Below are positions 41,940-50,318 of a stretch of DNA of 64,000 nucleotides, piece by piece. The translations under genes and the position numbers were made by a program. The DNA is from Planctomycetales bacterium (GTDB taxonomy: Bacteria > 4484-113), in assembly GCA_030606285.1 (NCBI GenBank), contig JAUWGS010000004.1:113234-177233 (forward strand), read 5' to 3'. Position 1 is the first letter of the stretch, and the number at the start of each line of letters is the position of its first letter. The notes under the pieces were generated by a model. That model did not search any database and was not told the DNA's origin. It saw only the letters and a list, made by a program, of their open reading frames with translations.

Positions 41940-42272
41940 ATGGTCAAACTTGCGGCATTCCTTTCCGGCGCGACGCTACTCATCCTCGAACTCCTCGGTG
42001 TGCGTATGCTTACGCCCACGTTCGGCATCTCGGTGATTGTCTACAGCGCTGTAATCGCAGTGTTCCTCGCTGCAATGGCTGTCGGCTACTTCATCGGGGG
42101 CTATATCGCCGACCGTGCGCCACGCAGGGCGACACTGGCGCTGACACTGCTGGCAGGCGCAGTGCTGATTGCTGCCTGCACACCCGTTGCGCGGCCCGTC
42201 GCGGAGGCTATCGGCTCCGCCCGGCTGGGAGGCTACTGGGCGCCGGTGCACCGGATGGCGTCGGCTATCTAG
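41940..42272 (+). pseudogene. Truncated copy of the membrane gene at 42960, with promoter
   Basis: The first 103 codons match the protein at 42960-43541 with seven changes, including the start context; then the frame enters a palindrome (42260-42277) whose TAG is the stop. The DNA repeat spans 41923-42249 and 42943-43269 (327 bp, spacing exactly 1020 bp). The TAGAAT (41928-41933) lies 6 nt before the ATG in both copies. The product would have three membrane helices at most. It may be a remnant or a promoter carrier for the lipoprotein gene downstream. Confidence 0.85.
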
Positions 42273-42453
42273 CCGACTGATTCTGTAGGGCGGGGACCTG
42301 TCTTCGATCCTGCCTTCGGCTCTGAGGTTCAGGCTCGAAGAGAGACTCAGACCTGAAGGGTGCCTCACCGTCCTTTCTTTCCCCGCAGCATGCGAACTTG
42401 ACAGCTTCTGCTACCGAATGTAGGCTTATGGAGGACTAATCTAGGGAGGAACC

Positions 42454-42858
42454 ATGTATAAAACTCAAATTATCGCCCTCGGCATTGCTGCTGTTTTGTT
42501 TGTTGCTTGTGGCGGCGGTGGTGGAGGCACCACACCTAACGGAAATGGCGGCGGCAATGGCGATAACGGTGGCAGCCAGTTGTATGTAGGCCAAATCAAT
42601 GGCACCAACTCGCTGGCAGAGAGAGGCAGCGCCAACTATTCAGTACTCGCTAGCGGAGTTGCAGGTATATCGTACTTCTGGAGCTGCGTGCCTGATAATC
42701 CGGCCGCGTTTACTCCCTCTAATGCGGCCACTACTTCCTTTCGGGCATGGTCAGTGGACGAGAATACCACGGTAATCATCGCGGTCGTAGTATCAGCGCC
42801 AGGATATGACGCAGTCACGCGCACGAAAACCATAACAATCACAAACTCTGATCTCTAG
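42454..42858 (+). CDS. Small lipoprotein between the duplicated membrane genes
   Basis: A 134-residue protein with signal peptide MYKTQIIALGIAAVLFVAC and a lipobox, a Gly/Asn linker, then an Ig-like domain (NGTNSLAERGSANYSVLASG, SYFWSCVPDNPAAFTPSNAA, TTVIIAVVVSAPGYDAVTRT). It has a clear ribosome site (AGGGAGGA). It lies inside the 693 bp enclosed by the 327-bp repeats, so it seems to be cargo of an insertion. Lower GC than the repeats supports that. Confidence 0.75.
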   Translation: MYKTQIIALGIAAVLFVACGGGGGGTTPNGNGGGNGDNGGSQLYVGQINGTNSLAERGSANYSVLASGVAGISYFWSCVPDNPAAFTPSNAATTSFRAWSVDENTTVIIAVVVSAPGYDAVTRTKTITITNSDL

Positions 42859-42959
42859 ATGGAGCGATTCTACCGCGCCGCAAACATCAGGGCCTGTCGC
42901 TTATAGTTGTGAATACAATCAAAGCGGTGGGTATCGTTCAAGCCTGCTAGAATCACTGC

Positions 42960-43541
42960 ATGGTCAAACTCGCGGCATTCCTCTCCGGAGCGGCGCTGCT
43001 CATCCTCGAACTCCTCGGCGTGCGCATGCTTACGCCAACTTTCGGCAGTTCGGTGATTGTCTATAGCGCTGTAATCGCAGTGTTCCTCGCTGCAATGGCC
43101 ATCGGCTACTTCATCGGGGGCTATATCGCCGACCGTGCGCCGCGCAGGGCGACACTGGCGGTCACACTGCTGGCAGGCGCTGTACTGATTGTTGCCTGCA
43201 CACCTATCGCGCGCCCCGTCGCGGAGGCCATCGGTGCAGCCCGGTTGGGCGGCTACTGGGCGCCGGTGCTTGCCGCCTTTATAGTATTCACGCTGCCCTC
43301 GGCGGTGCTGGCATTCGTACCGCCCATTGCCATCCGCCTGGAGATGAAGGACGTTGCGCGCAGCGGCTCGGTCTCAGGCCGCATCTACGCGATCTCCACA
43401 TTCGGCAGCATCATCGGCACGCTCTCGGTGCCGCTCCTGATAAGCGTGATGCGCGTAAGCTACAGCCTCTACGCGGTCGCTGGCGTACTCGCCGTGTACG
43501 CCGCACTACTGCTTGCAGTTCCACGGACGAAATTGACTTAG
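42960..43541 (+). CDS. Membrane protein, probable transporter-like half of a spermidine-synthase-like pair
   Basis: A 193-residue protein with about five or six membrane helices (LSGAALLILELLGVRMLTPT, VIVYSAVIAVFLAAMAIGYF, IGGYIADRAPRRATLAV). This matches the N-terminal membrane part of fused membrane/spermidine-synthase proteins; here the enzyme-like part is a separate gene that starts 43 bp after the stop. ATG 42960 is 6 nt after TAGAAT (42948-42953), a leaderless arrangement. The 5' part is duplicated at 41940. Confidence 0.8.
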   Translation: MVKLAAFLSGAALLILELLGVRMLTPTFGSSVIVYSAVIAVFLAAMAIGYFIGGYIADRAPRRATLAVTLLAGAVLIVACTPIARPVAEAIGAARLGGYWAPVLAAFIVFTLPSAVLAFVPPIAIRLEMKDVARSGSVSGRIYAISTFGSIIGTLSVPLLISVMRVSYSLYAVAGVLAVYAALLLAVPRTKLT

Positions 43542-43583
43542 TCCAAAGCTCGACTCAGGTATAATCAGTTGCAGGAGCAGCTT

Positions 43584-44492
43584 ATGAAAAAGCTTGGAAT
43601 TTTCGCAGCCATATGCGTTATCAGCCTGCTGGTTGGTGGCAGTCCCGCCCGGGCGAGGATTGTCTACGAGCGCGACTCCCTTTACAGCCACATCGTCGTG
43701 GAGGACATCGGGGGCACGCGCACGCTCTACTTCAACACCTGGCCCCAAACCGAGATGCTGATCCGCGACCCCGGTCGGGGCGGGCTTCAATACACCGAAA
43801 TGTACCACGCGGTGCTCGCGTTCAACCCGCAGTGCAAGCGCGTGCTCGTAATCGGCCTCGGCGGCGGCTCGACGCAAAAGGCGTTCCTGTCGCGCTATTC
43901 GGACATCACCGTGCAGACGGTGGAGATCGACAAGACCGTGGCCCAGGTCGCGCGCGAGTACTTCTCCGTTCCCGAAGGTTCGCGCCACACCATCACCATT
44001 GAAGACGGCCGGCGCTTCCTGGCGCGCAGCAAGCAGACCTACGACGCAATCCTCGTTGACGCTTATCTCGCCGACTACTACGGGGCCTACGCGCCGTTTC
44101 ATCTGGCGACGCAGGAGTTCTTCCAGATCGCAAAATCAAGGCTTAGCGAGCGCGGCGTGCTCGCCTACAACGTCATCTGGTCGAGCCTGAGCTGGAACGA
44201 CGCGTCGCTGCGCACAATGCACAAGACCGCCTCCAGCATCTTTGGCAGCGTCTATATGCTCCCCGCGCGCCGCTCAAGAAACGTGGTGCTCGTCTGCGTG
44301 CCTGGGGACGCGCCGAGCAGCGCCACGCTGAAGAACAACGCGCGTGTGGTGGACAAGAAGTACGGCCGCCTGCCAACTACAATTACTTCGCTTGTCTCGC
44401 AGCTTTCGACGCGCAGCCTGGATACGCGCCGCGTGCCCGTGCTCACCGACGACTACGCGCCGGTGGAGACGCTAAACCTCCTCTTCCGCTAG
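43584..44492 (+). CDS. Exported spermidine-synthase-like methyltransferase-fold protein
   Basis: From ATG 43584 (AGGAG upstream, TATAAT at 43559-43564) the protein has 302 residues with a signal peptide (MKKLGIFAAICVISLLVGGS). The Rossmann core shows VLVIGLGGGSTQKAFLSRYS, the acidic loop TVEIDKTVAQVAREYF, EDGRRFLARS and AILVDAYLADYYG, ending in LTDDYAPVETL, as in polyamine synthase-like proteins. The acceptor is unknown and an extracytoplasmic role would be unusual for a true spermidine synthase. It probably works with the membrane protein upstream. Confidence 0.85.
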   Translation: MKKLGIFAAICVISLLVGGSPARARIVYERDSLYSHIVVEDIGGTRTLYFNTWPQTEMLIRDPGRGGLQYTEMYHAVLAFNPQCKRVLVIGLGGGSTQKAFLSRYSDITVQTVEIDKTVAQVAREYFSVPEGSRHTITIEDGRRFLARSKQTYDAILVDAYLADYYGAYAPFHLATQEFFQIAKSRLSERGVLAYNVIWSSLSWNDASLRTMHKTASSIFGSVYMLPARRSRNVVLVCVPGDAPSSATLKNNARVVDKKYGRLPTTITSLVSQLSTRSLDTRRVPVLTDDYAPVETLNLLFR

Positions 44493-44530
44493 CCTTGTCG
44501 CCGCGAAGTGGGCTTTACGGTTCCAATCCC

Positions 44531-45451
44531 TCACCGCTCCTGGACATACCCCTCGCTGATGCTCAGTTCGTCCACCCATGCCTGGACCTGCTTCCATTCG
44601 TCGCGCGAAACCCGCCGGTTCAGCGTGGGGTCGTCCACCGCGCGATAGGCCGGGAAATACTGCGCCATCACGCTCACGGCGACGCGCTTTTTTTCGTCCA
44701 GGCCCGCCAGGAACTCAAGCACTCCGCGCGTGCTCTCGATGCGGTTGGGCAACACGAGATGCCGCACGAGCAGACCCCGTAGAGCCGCTGCCCCCCGCAT
44801 CTGCACCGGCCCCACCTGCCGCCACATCTCGGCGAGCGCCGCTTGGTTAAACTCCACGTAATCCTGCGCGTTGCTCAGCTGCCCCGCGAGCTTATTATCG
44901 GAATACTTCGCGTCCGGTAAATATATGTCCACGATGCCGTCCAGCAGCTTGATGACTTCCAGCCGCTCGTAACCGCCGGTGTTCCACACGAGCGGCAGGT
45001 GCAGCCCGTTGTCGCGCGCCACGGCGACCGCAGCGATGATCTGCGCGCTGAAGTGCGTGGGCGTGACGAAGTTGATGTTCTCCGCGCCGTTACGCTGCAG
45101 GCTCACCATCATTGCCGCCAGCTCGTCCGCGCCAACCTCGTGTCCGTGCGCGAAATGGCTGATGGGGTAGTTCTGGCAGAATATGCACGCGAGGTTGCAG
45201 CCGGCGAGAAATATCGTCCCGCTGCCGCCGCGCCCCACGAGGCACGGTTCTTCGCCAAAGTGCAGGTTGTAGGAACTCACCTTCGCTTTCAGGCCGCCTT
45301 TGCACAGCCCGCGTTCGCCTTTGTCGCGCGCCACCGCGCAGTTATGCGGGCACAGCTCGCAGAGGCTAAGCATATCGGCGAGGCGTTGCGTTCGGGCTGC
45401 GAGTTCGGATGCGGTAAGCTTCAGGTAGCTTGGTGTGAAACCCTCATTCAC
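44531..45451 (-). CDS. Radical SAM protein, PflA-related
   Basis: A 306-residue enzyme from GTG 45451. The CxxxCxxC motif is in AGCNLACIFCQNYPISHF, and an N-terminal cysteine set (LCELCPHNCAVARDKGERGL, then GLCKGG) may hold another cluster, as in the group related to pyruvate-formate-lyase activases (AmmeMemoRadiSam-like context). KVSSYNLHFGEEPCLVGRGG is typical. The GTG overlaps the stop of the sigma factor gene (GTGA), so translation is coupled. The target protein is unknown. Confidence 0.88.
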   Translation of the reverse strand: MNEGFTPSYLKLTASELAARTQRLADMLSLCELCPHNCAVARDKGERGLCKGGLKAKVSSYNLHFGEEPCLVGRGGSGTIFLAGCNLACIFCQNYPISHFAHGHEVGADELAAMMVSLQRNGAENINFVTPTHFSAQIIAAVAVARDNGLHLPLVWNTGGYERLEVIKLLDGIVDIYLPDAKYSDNKLAGQLSNAQDYVEFNQAALAEMWRQVGPVQMRGAAALRGLLVRHLVLPNRIESTRGVLEFLAGLDEKKRVAVSVMAQYFPAYRAVDDPTLNRRVSRDEWKQVQAWVDELSISEGYVQER

Positions 45452-46350
45452 TGCTGGCCGTAGAACCTGCGCTTTATCTTGTTCAGGGCAGTGCGCTCTA
45501 TCTGGCGCACTCGTTCGCGGCTGACGCCCAGTTCCCGCGCCAGCTCTTCGAGCGTTGAGCATTCGTTTATGCGAAGATGGGAGCTTGCGTCGTCAAGCGT
45601 CAGGCCGTAGCGGCGGCGGATGACCATTTGCTCCTTTTTGTCGAGGAGTTGCAGCATCTGCTGAACCGTCGCCCGGTCGAGGACCTGCTGGATAATGTCC
45701 TCACCCGACCCGACCTTCTCGTGCAGGCCCGGTGCGCGGGTGTCATTGCCATGAGTGCTCTCAAAGCTCTCCTCCAGCGATAGGATGCTGGGCAGCGAAG
45801 CGGCGTAGCGCTCCACGTCCTCAGGCGTCAGGCCGGTGGCTTTTCCCAGGTCCTGAATGGTGGGCTCCTCCTTGTGTGCGCTTCGATAGGCAGCGGCAGC
45901 CTTGTTCAAGCGGCTTATCTTATCGATGACGTGCTCGGGAACCCGGATGAGGTACTGGTTGTTGATGATATAGCGCAGGATGCGCTGCCGGATCCACCAG
46001 GTTGCGTAGGTGGACAGCCTGAAGCCCTTGGTCGGATCGAACTTCTCCACCGCCGCCATCAGCCCGATAGTGCCTTCGCTGATGAGGTCCATCAGATGGA
46101 TGCCGGTGTGGTAATACTGTTTGGCGATATTGACGACGAGCCGCGTGTTGGCCAGGATGAGGCTCTCCCTGGCTTCCTGTCTTTTCTCGTCCGACAGGCG
46201 CGTGTTGCGCATAATCGCGATCAGCTTGTCCACCTCGCCGGGATCCAGCATCGCGATACTGCTGATGAGCCCGAGGTACGCCAGCAGCGAGCTTTCAAGG
46301 CGCGAGTCCTCGATATCCTTCAGCAGGTCCTTTTCTTTGTCTTTAGTCAT
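45448..46350 (-). CDS. RNA polymerase sigma-70 family factor
   Basis: A 300-residue sigma factor with region 2 (LMDLISEGTIGLMAAVEKFD, RLSTYATWWIRQRILRYI), region 3 and region 4 (STLEELARELGVSRERVRQI). It lacks region 1.1, so it is either a shortened primary-like factor or a group 2 factor of the RpoS type. It overlaps the LolA-like gene by 8 nt and the radical SAM gene by 4 nt. Its place in the gap operon ties its expression to central metabolism. Confidence 0.93.
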   Translation of the reverse strand: MTKDKEKDLLKDIEDSRLESSLLAYLGLISSIAMLDPGEVDKLIAIMRNTRLSDEKRQEARESLILANTRLVVNIAKQYYHTGIHLMDLISEGTIGLMAAVEKFDPTKGFRLSTYATWWIRQRILRYIINNQYLIRVPEHVIDKISRLNKAAAAYRSAHKEEPTIQDLGKATGLTPEDVERYAASLPSILSLEESFESTHGNDTRAPGLHEKVGSGEDIIQQVLDRATVQQMLQLLDKKEQMVIRRRYGLTLDDASSHLRINECSTLEELARELGVSRERVRQIERTALNKIKRRFYGQQ

Positions 46351-47080
46351 CAGATTCCGTCACTGCTGGAGGCTTCTCCCCCGAAATCCTCAAAGGTTCA
46401 AGCGCGTAGTAGTCCTTCGGCACCTCGAAACGTGCAGCAGGCACAACTTCATAGCGCACGTCATTGAGCGTGATCCGCACCTCGCTGGTGGCTGATTTCG
46501 CCTGCGCCACGCGCAACCTCTCGGGTTTGCCGCTGAAATAAAGCGTCAGATTCCACGCCGTGCCTTCAGCCTCTTTCGCCTCCAGTGGAAGTCCGTCTCT
46601 CATACTGACCGAGTACGCGCGCAATTGTTCCCCCTCCATCTGGCGTATGCCGAGGTACGAGAGCTGTATGCCTTGGCTTTTGAGCGCGTCCCTGGTCGCG
46701 CCGAAATACGTGCGCGTGGCGCACCCCATTAGCTCAAACATTGGCCATGCGCCGTCTTTGTGGCGAATCGTGCGGTAGTTCATCGTATCCGGATACAGTA
46801 GAAACGCCTCTCCAGGATCGCCGTGCAGCAGCAGCGAGATCTTCTCGTCGCTTCCGCCCGGCAGCGGGATTGACATCTCCGCCAGGAAGTTGCCGTTTTG
46901 CACGGTAAAGGAGCCGTCAAGCGTCATCTCCAGTGATGGGGTGGGGTTCTCCAGCTGCCGACGCGAATAGCGCAGTTCAAACGTGCCAACGATGCCTTCT
47001 CCGACAACGGATGCGCCGGTTGCGAGCACCGCCGCCGCCACGAGCAAGCCCACTACCAGAAGCCGCTGCACGGTGCCCAT
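46343..47080 (-). CDS. Exported LolA/RseB-fold-like protein
   Basis: A 245-residue protein from ATG 47080 with a signal or anchor helix (VQRLLVVGLLVAAAVLATGA). The mature part is strand-rich (LEMTLDGSFTVQNGNFLAEM, KISLLLHGDPGEAFLLYPDT, RLRVAQAKSATSEVRITLND) and resembles the half-barrel of LolA and RseB that binds lipids. A GTG at 47107, 9 nt from the gap stop, is an alternative start. Since it immediately precedes a sigma factor gene, an RseB-like sensing role is possible but speculative. Confidence 0.65.
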   Translation of the reverse strand: MGTVQRLLVVGLLVAAAVLATGASVVGEGIVGTFELRYSRRQLENPTPSLEMTLDGSFTVQNGNFLAEMSIPLPGGSDEKISLLLHGDPGEAFLLYPDTMNYRTIRHKDGAWPMFELMGCATRTYFGATRDALKSQGIQLSYLGIRQMEGEQLRAYSVSMRDGLPLEAKEAEGTAWNLTLYFSGKPERLRVAQAKSATSEVRITLNDVRYEVVPAARFEVPKDYYALEPLRISGEKPPAVTESDD

Positions 47081-47116
47081 TGTAGTTGCTATGCGCGGCC
47101 AAGTCACGAACGCTGG

Positions 47117-48124
47117 CTACAGCCCCTTGGAGGCCATCAGCCGGAACATATCAACGCAGCGGCACGAATAGCCCCATTCGTTGTCGTACCACGCCATCGC
47201 CTTGACGAGGTGCCCGCCCATAACCTTGGTGTAAGTGGAATCAAAGATAGAGCTGTGCGGGTTCTTCCGGTAGTCAACGCTCACCAGCAGCTCGTCGTTG
47301 TACTGCAGGATGCCCTTCATATCGCCTTCGGCGGCTTCCTTCATGAACGCGTTTACCTCGTCCGCCGTCGTTCCCTTCTTGACCTGGCAGACGAGGTCTA
47401 CCAGGCTCACCGTGATGGTTGGCACGCGGATTGCCATCCCGTCCATTCTGCCCTCGATGTCGGGAATCACCAGGCCGATGGCAGATGCCGCGCCAGTTGT
47501 CGTGGGGATCATCGACTCGTAAGACGCCCGCGCGCGGCGGAAGTCCTTGTGCGGCGAGTCCAGGACGCACTGGTCGTTCGTTACCGCGTGTATCGTCGTC
47601 ATAACGCCGTGCTCGATGGTGAAGTTGTCGTGCAGCACTTTCGCCACCGGCGCGAGGCAATTTGTGGTGCAGGACGCGTTGCTCACCACGTTGTGTTTTG
47701 CCGGGTCGTAGCCGTTGCAGTTGACCTTCAGCACGAACGTGGGCACGCCGCCCTTGGCCGGCGCGGAGATGATTACTCTCTTCGCGCCCGCAGCGATATG
47801 CTTCTCCGCATCCTCCTTCTTTGTGAAAAAGCCGGTCGATTCCAGCACGACGTCCGCGCCCAGGTCGCCCCATGGCAAACTCGCCGGGTCGCGCTCCGCG
47901 GCAACCTTCACCGGCTTGCCGTCAATGACGAGCGTATCTCCGTCCACCTCCACCGTGCCGGGATAGATGCCGTAGGTGGAGTCGTACTTGAAGAGATGCG
48001 CCAGAAGCTTGATGTCGGCGATATCGTTGACGCCCACGAGGTCAATATCGTCGCCTTCCATTATCACACGGGTGACCAGCCGCCCGATGCGCCCGAACCC
48101 GTTTATGCCAACCTTGATGCCCAT
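47117..48124 (-). CDS. gap: Glyceraldehyde-3-phosphate dehydrogenase
   Basis: A 335-residue glycolytic enzyme: NAD-binding [15 protein letters not shown], catalytic Cys152 in [12 protein letters not shown], and [15 protein letters not shown] at the C-terminus. It heads the run gap, LolA-like, sigma factor, radical SAM on one strand. The leader (about 45 nt) has TATATT (complement of 48174-48179), a GCGCGC hairpin near 48145-48165 and the strong ribosome site GGAGGGAGC. Confidence 0.97.
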   Translation of the reverse strand: MGIKVGINGFGRIGRLVTRVIMEGDDIDLVGVNDIADIKLLAHLFKYDSTYGIYPGTVEVDGDTLVIDGKPVKVAAERDPASLPWGDLGADVVLESTGFFTKKEDAEKHIAAGAKRVIISAPAKGGVPTFVLKVNCNGYDPAKHNVVSNASCTTNCLAPVAKVLHDNFTIEHGVMTTIHAVTNDQCVLDSPHKDFRRARASYESMIPTTTGAASAIGLVIPDIEGRMDGMAIRVPTITVSLVDLVCQVKKGTTADEVNAFMKEAAEGDMKGILQYNDELLVSVDYRKNPHSSIFDSTYTKVMGGHLVKAMAWYDNEWGYSCRCVDMFRLMASKGL

Positions 48125-48452
48125 TGCTCCCTCCAGCGGTATATGATGCGCGCCAAAGCGCGCGTAGCTCCCTCAATATATCACCCACCGCCGATGCTGT
48201 GAAGTGGGGTGTATTCTATAGGGAGCGGTCTCGTGCCGCACCTTCTACAATCGGGCATATTTCCGGTGGCGCGGGCGTCTCGCCCGTGATTCCACACTGC
48301 CCGCCACCACGCGCGACGCGTGGCAAGTGGGTATGGATGCCCCGCCGTCGTTTCCTCCTTTGAGTACGCGGTGCTCACCAGCGCCGCTCCTAATTACTGG
48401 GCTAATTAGCCGTTCGGCTGAACTCAGGCTGAAGCCCAGCCTACTCAGATGA
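48125..48452. other. Intergenic stretch with repeat motifs
   Basis: Apart from the gap promoter there is no gene. A dispersed gap motif, GAGTACGCGGTGCTCACC followed by AGCGCCGCTC, lies at 48362-48389 and recurs near 56323, 56393 and, changed, at 40731. A short inverted repeat (GGGCGTCTCGCCC) is at 48269-48281. Confidence 0.5.
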
Positions 48453-48671
48453 TTCTTCCCCCAGGCTACTGGCTATTTACCCGCCATAGCCTTGGCGACG
48501 GCGGGCAGGCCCCTGGCTACTTGCGGCTATGCCGCTACATCCCCAGTTGCCGCTTAAGTTCCGCCATTGCCGCTTCCAGCTTGGCCTTGCCGCGTGTAAG
48601 CTTCATCACCTGTCCCAGATGTGGGCGAACACGAGTTCGCAGCTTTCCCTCTCTACGTGCCCGGACAGCCA
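48453..48671 (-). pseudogene. Duplicated 3' end of gatB plus its downstream spacer
   Basis: 48453-48618 matches 52966-53130, with roughly four in five bases equal over the coding part. On the minus strand it reads GQVMKLTRGKAKLEAAMAEL and KRQLGM before the stop, against GQVMKLTRGKAKPDEALAEL in gatB. Farther upstream the similarity fades (REGKLRTRVRPHL). It directly follows the stop of the lipoprotein gene, and together with gatB it encloses the lipoprotein pair. Confidence 0.8.
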
Positions 48672-50318
48672 TTAGGCATCGGCAGTTGCGATGAAGAAAT
48701 AGGGAGTCGCGCTGGTGGGGGTCGCTTCAATGTCGTGTGTTGGTGGAGCAAAGGACCAGCCCGCTAAGTTTGGCGTCAACGTGTACCAGCCTTCGGGAAC
48801 TTCGGTGATTTCGTAATTCCCGAAGGCATCCGTGATGTCCGAGTATTCTCCGGGAGTCAAAGTGAGAGTAACGTTTTGCAGGCCACCACCGGTGTTTTTC
48901 TCTACATGCCCGGACACAACGCAATCCTCGCCGCCGCCAGTGGTCGCGGTGAAGTCCTTGTCCGTGACGCTGCCGTCGCTCACCGTAACGCTATGCGTTA
49001 GGGGATCAAAGGTCCAGTCTACAAGGCTGGGTGTCAGCGTGTAGCTTCCGTTGGGAACGTCGGTGATTGTGTAGTCGCCGCCTGAGTTCGTAGTGGCTGA
49101 GTAACTGCCGGGTGTTAGAGTAAGCGTAACGCCCTGCAAACCACCGCCGGTATCCTTCTCCACATGTCCCGAGACGGAGTAGGTCGTTTCTTCTGTAACC
49201 GTTAGCGTAAAGGGGTAAGTGTCCTCATCGTAGTCGTTGGAAACCGTCAGACTGCATCCATTATAGGTGCCGGGCGAGCCCCAGGTTCCAGACGGACTCG
49301 ATGAGTGTGTATCAGCGCCAACAACCGCGTCCTTGAAATCCCATGTGTACTCAAACGGTGGAGTGCCGTTTACTATTGCGCTGAATTCAACGCTTTCGCC
49401 TTCCATGCCCGAATTCGGTGATACAGAAGTGATTTCCGGTGGATCCCCGGGAATGGAAACGAAAACGGGATCGGAAGGCTCGCCCGGGTAGCCCTGTGCG
49501 TCGTAGGGAGTTACCCGAAGGTAGGGCTGGGTTACCGAAAGCGGCTCGGTCGAGAAGGACAGGCGACCATCACCGGTTGCATCTGCTAAGACGATCTCCC
49601 CGAAAGAAGTAAATTCATCGGGAGAAACTCCTCGCTGTATCCGATAGCCCGCGCAATCGGTGGAATAGTACATCGCAATGGGCGTGATGTCCGCGATGTC
49701 TACGACATAGTTGCCGCTGCCGTCAATGACGGCGAGAAGGCAGTTCACATCCTCCAGCTCGTAGGTTTCGCTGTAGTGCATCGCAATGGGCGTTATATCG
49801 GAGATGCCGACCGTGCCGCTCTGATCGTAGTCGCCTGAGTTTATGTAGTGCCAGGTGAGCGTGTACGTGCCATCGCCGTTGTCGGTGGCTGCAAGATCGG
49901 TGACCTTGTTAGCGTCGCCTGTGGGGGGAGTGGAGGTGAATTTGCCCATTCCCCGGGGACTGTCGGTCTCCAGACCGGGCGACCCAACGAACTCGCACGA
50001 AACGCCCGACCTAGAGGTCGACGCTCCCCATTGTTCGTGAAGCGCCTCCCCCAGCGCATCCTTCAATTCCGCGAAGAGCGCCGCATCCACGCTATCCGGG
50101 CACGGATATGCATTAATCTCGGCGAGGGCTTCGTCGAGGGAGATCGTTTCCCGGTAGTCCAGCCCTTCAGGGCTGGTCTTGTCTTCCGCCGAAGAGCCAG
50201 GGCTAAAGCCCTGGACTACCGTGCCTTTTCTAACTCCGCCACATGTGCTCAGCACGAGTGCAAACGCGCAAACGACGAGCGTGAGTGCAATCCCGCGAAT
50301 GATGTTGTCGTTATTCAT
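48672..50318 (-). CDS. Lipoprotein with dockerin-like, PKD and two carboxypeptidase-regulatory-like domains
   Basis: From ATG 50318 (AGGAGGAGCC) the protein has 548 residues. The signal peptide ends LVVCAFALVLSTC, a lipobox. A linker contains VVQGFSPGSS and SPEGLDYR, encoded by a REP-like repeat, and a second palindromic linker near residues 110-130. The dockerin-like module (GDYDQSGTVGISDITPIAMH, GSGNYVVDIADITPIAMYYS) follows, then a PKD-like domain (ISSVSPNSGMEGESVEF-type) and two copies of a SGHVEKxTGGGLQxVTLTLT domain. It is likely a surface or matrix protein and a paralogue of 20534-22348 and 50533-52812. Confidence 0.8.
   Translation of the reverse strand: MNNDNIIRGIALTLVVCAFALVLSTCGGVRKGTVVQGFSPGSSAEDKTSPEGLDYRETISLDEALAEINAYPCPDSVDAALFAELKDALGEALHEQWGASTSRSGVSCEFVGSPGLETDSPRGMGKFTSTPPTGDANKVTDLAATDNGDGTYTLTWHYINSGDYDQSGTVGISDITPIAMHYSETYELEDVNCLLAVIDGSGNYVVDIADITPIAMYYSTDCAGYRIQRGVSPDEFTSFGEIVLADATGDGRLSFSTEPLSVTQPYLRVTPYDAQGYPGEPSDPVFVSIPGDPPEITSVSPNSGMEGESVEFSAIVNGTPPFEYTWDFKDAVVGADTHSSSPSGTWGSPGTYNGCSLTVSNDYDEDTYPFTLTVTEETTYSVSGHVEKDTGGGLQGVTLTLTPGSYSATTNSGGDYTITDVPNGSYTLTPSLVDWTFDPLTHSVTVSDGSVTDKDFTATTGGGEDCVVSGHVEKNTGGGLQNVTLTLTPGEYSDITDAFGNYEITEVPEGWYTLTPNLAGWSFAPPTHDIEATPTSATPYFFIATADA
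49963..50019. repeat. Two palindromes inside the lipoprotein gene
   Basis: CGGTCTCCAGACCG (49963-49976) and CGACCTAGAGGTCG (50006-50019) are inverted repeats within the coding sequence, between the Ala/Glu-rich segment and the dockerin-like module. They are read as SRSGVSCEFVGSPGLETDSP, a low-complexity linker. Confidence 0.7.
50153..50220. repeat. Bipartite GGTAGTCC...GGACTACC repeat, in frame in a lipoprotein gene
   Basis: Two hairpins (CAGCCCTTCAGGGCTG and CCAGGGCTAAAGCCCTGG) lie inside a longer inverted repeat bounded by GGTAGTCC and GGACTACC. The 68-bp unit is equivalent to 56510-56574 and 63509-63573, which are intergenic, and to 52611-52714 in the paralogue. Here it encodes part of the mature N-terminus. 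Confidence 0.85.

Noticed and set aside
47210..48202. 330-codon plus-strand frame opposite gap
   Set aside because: It mirrors the gap coding sequence and is rich in His, Arg and Val as expected for such a shadow.
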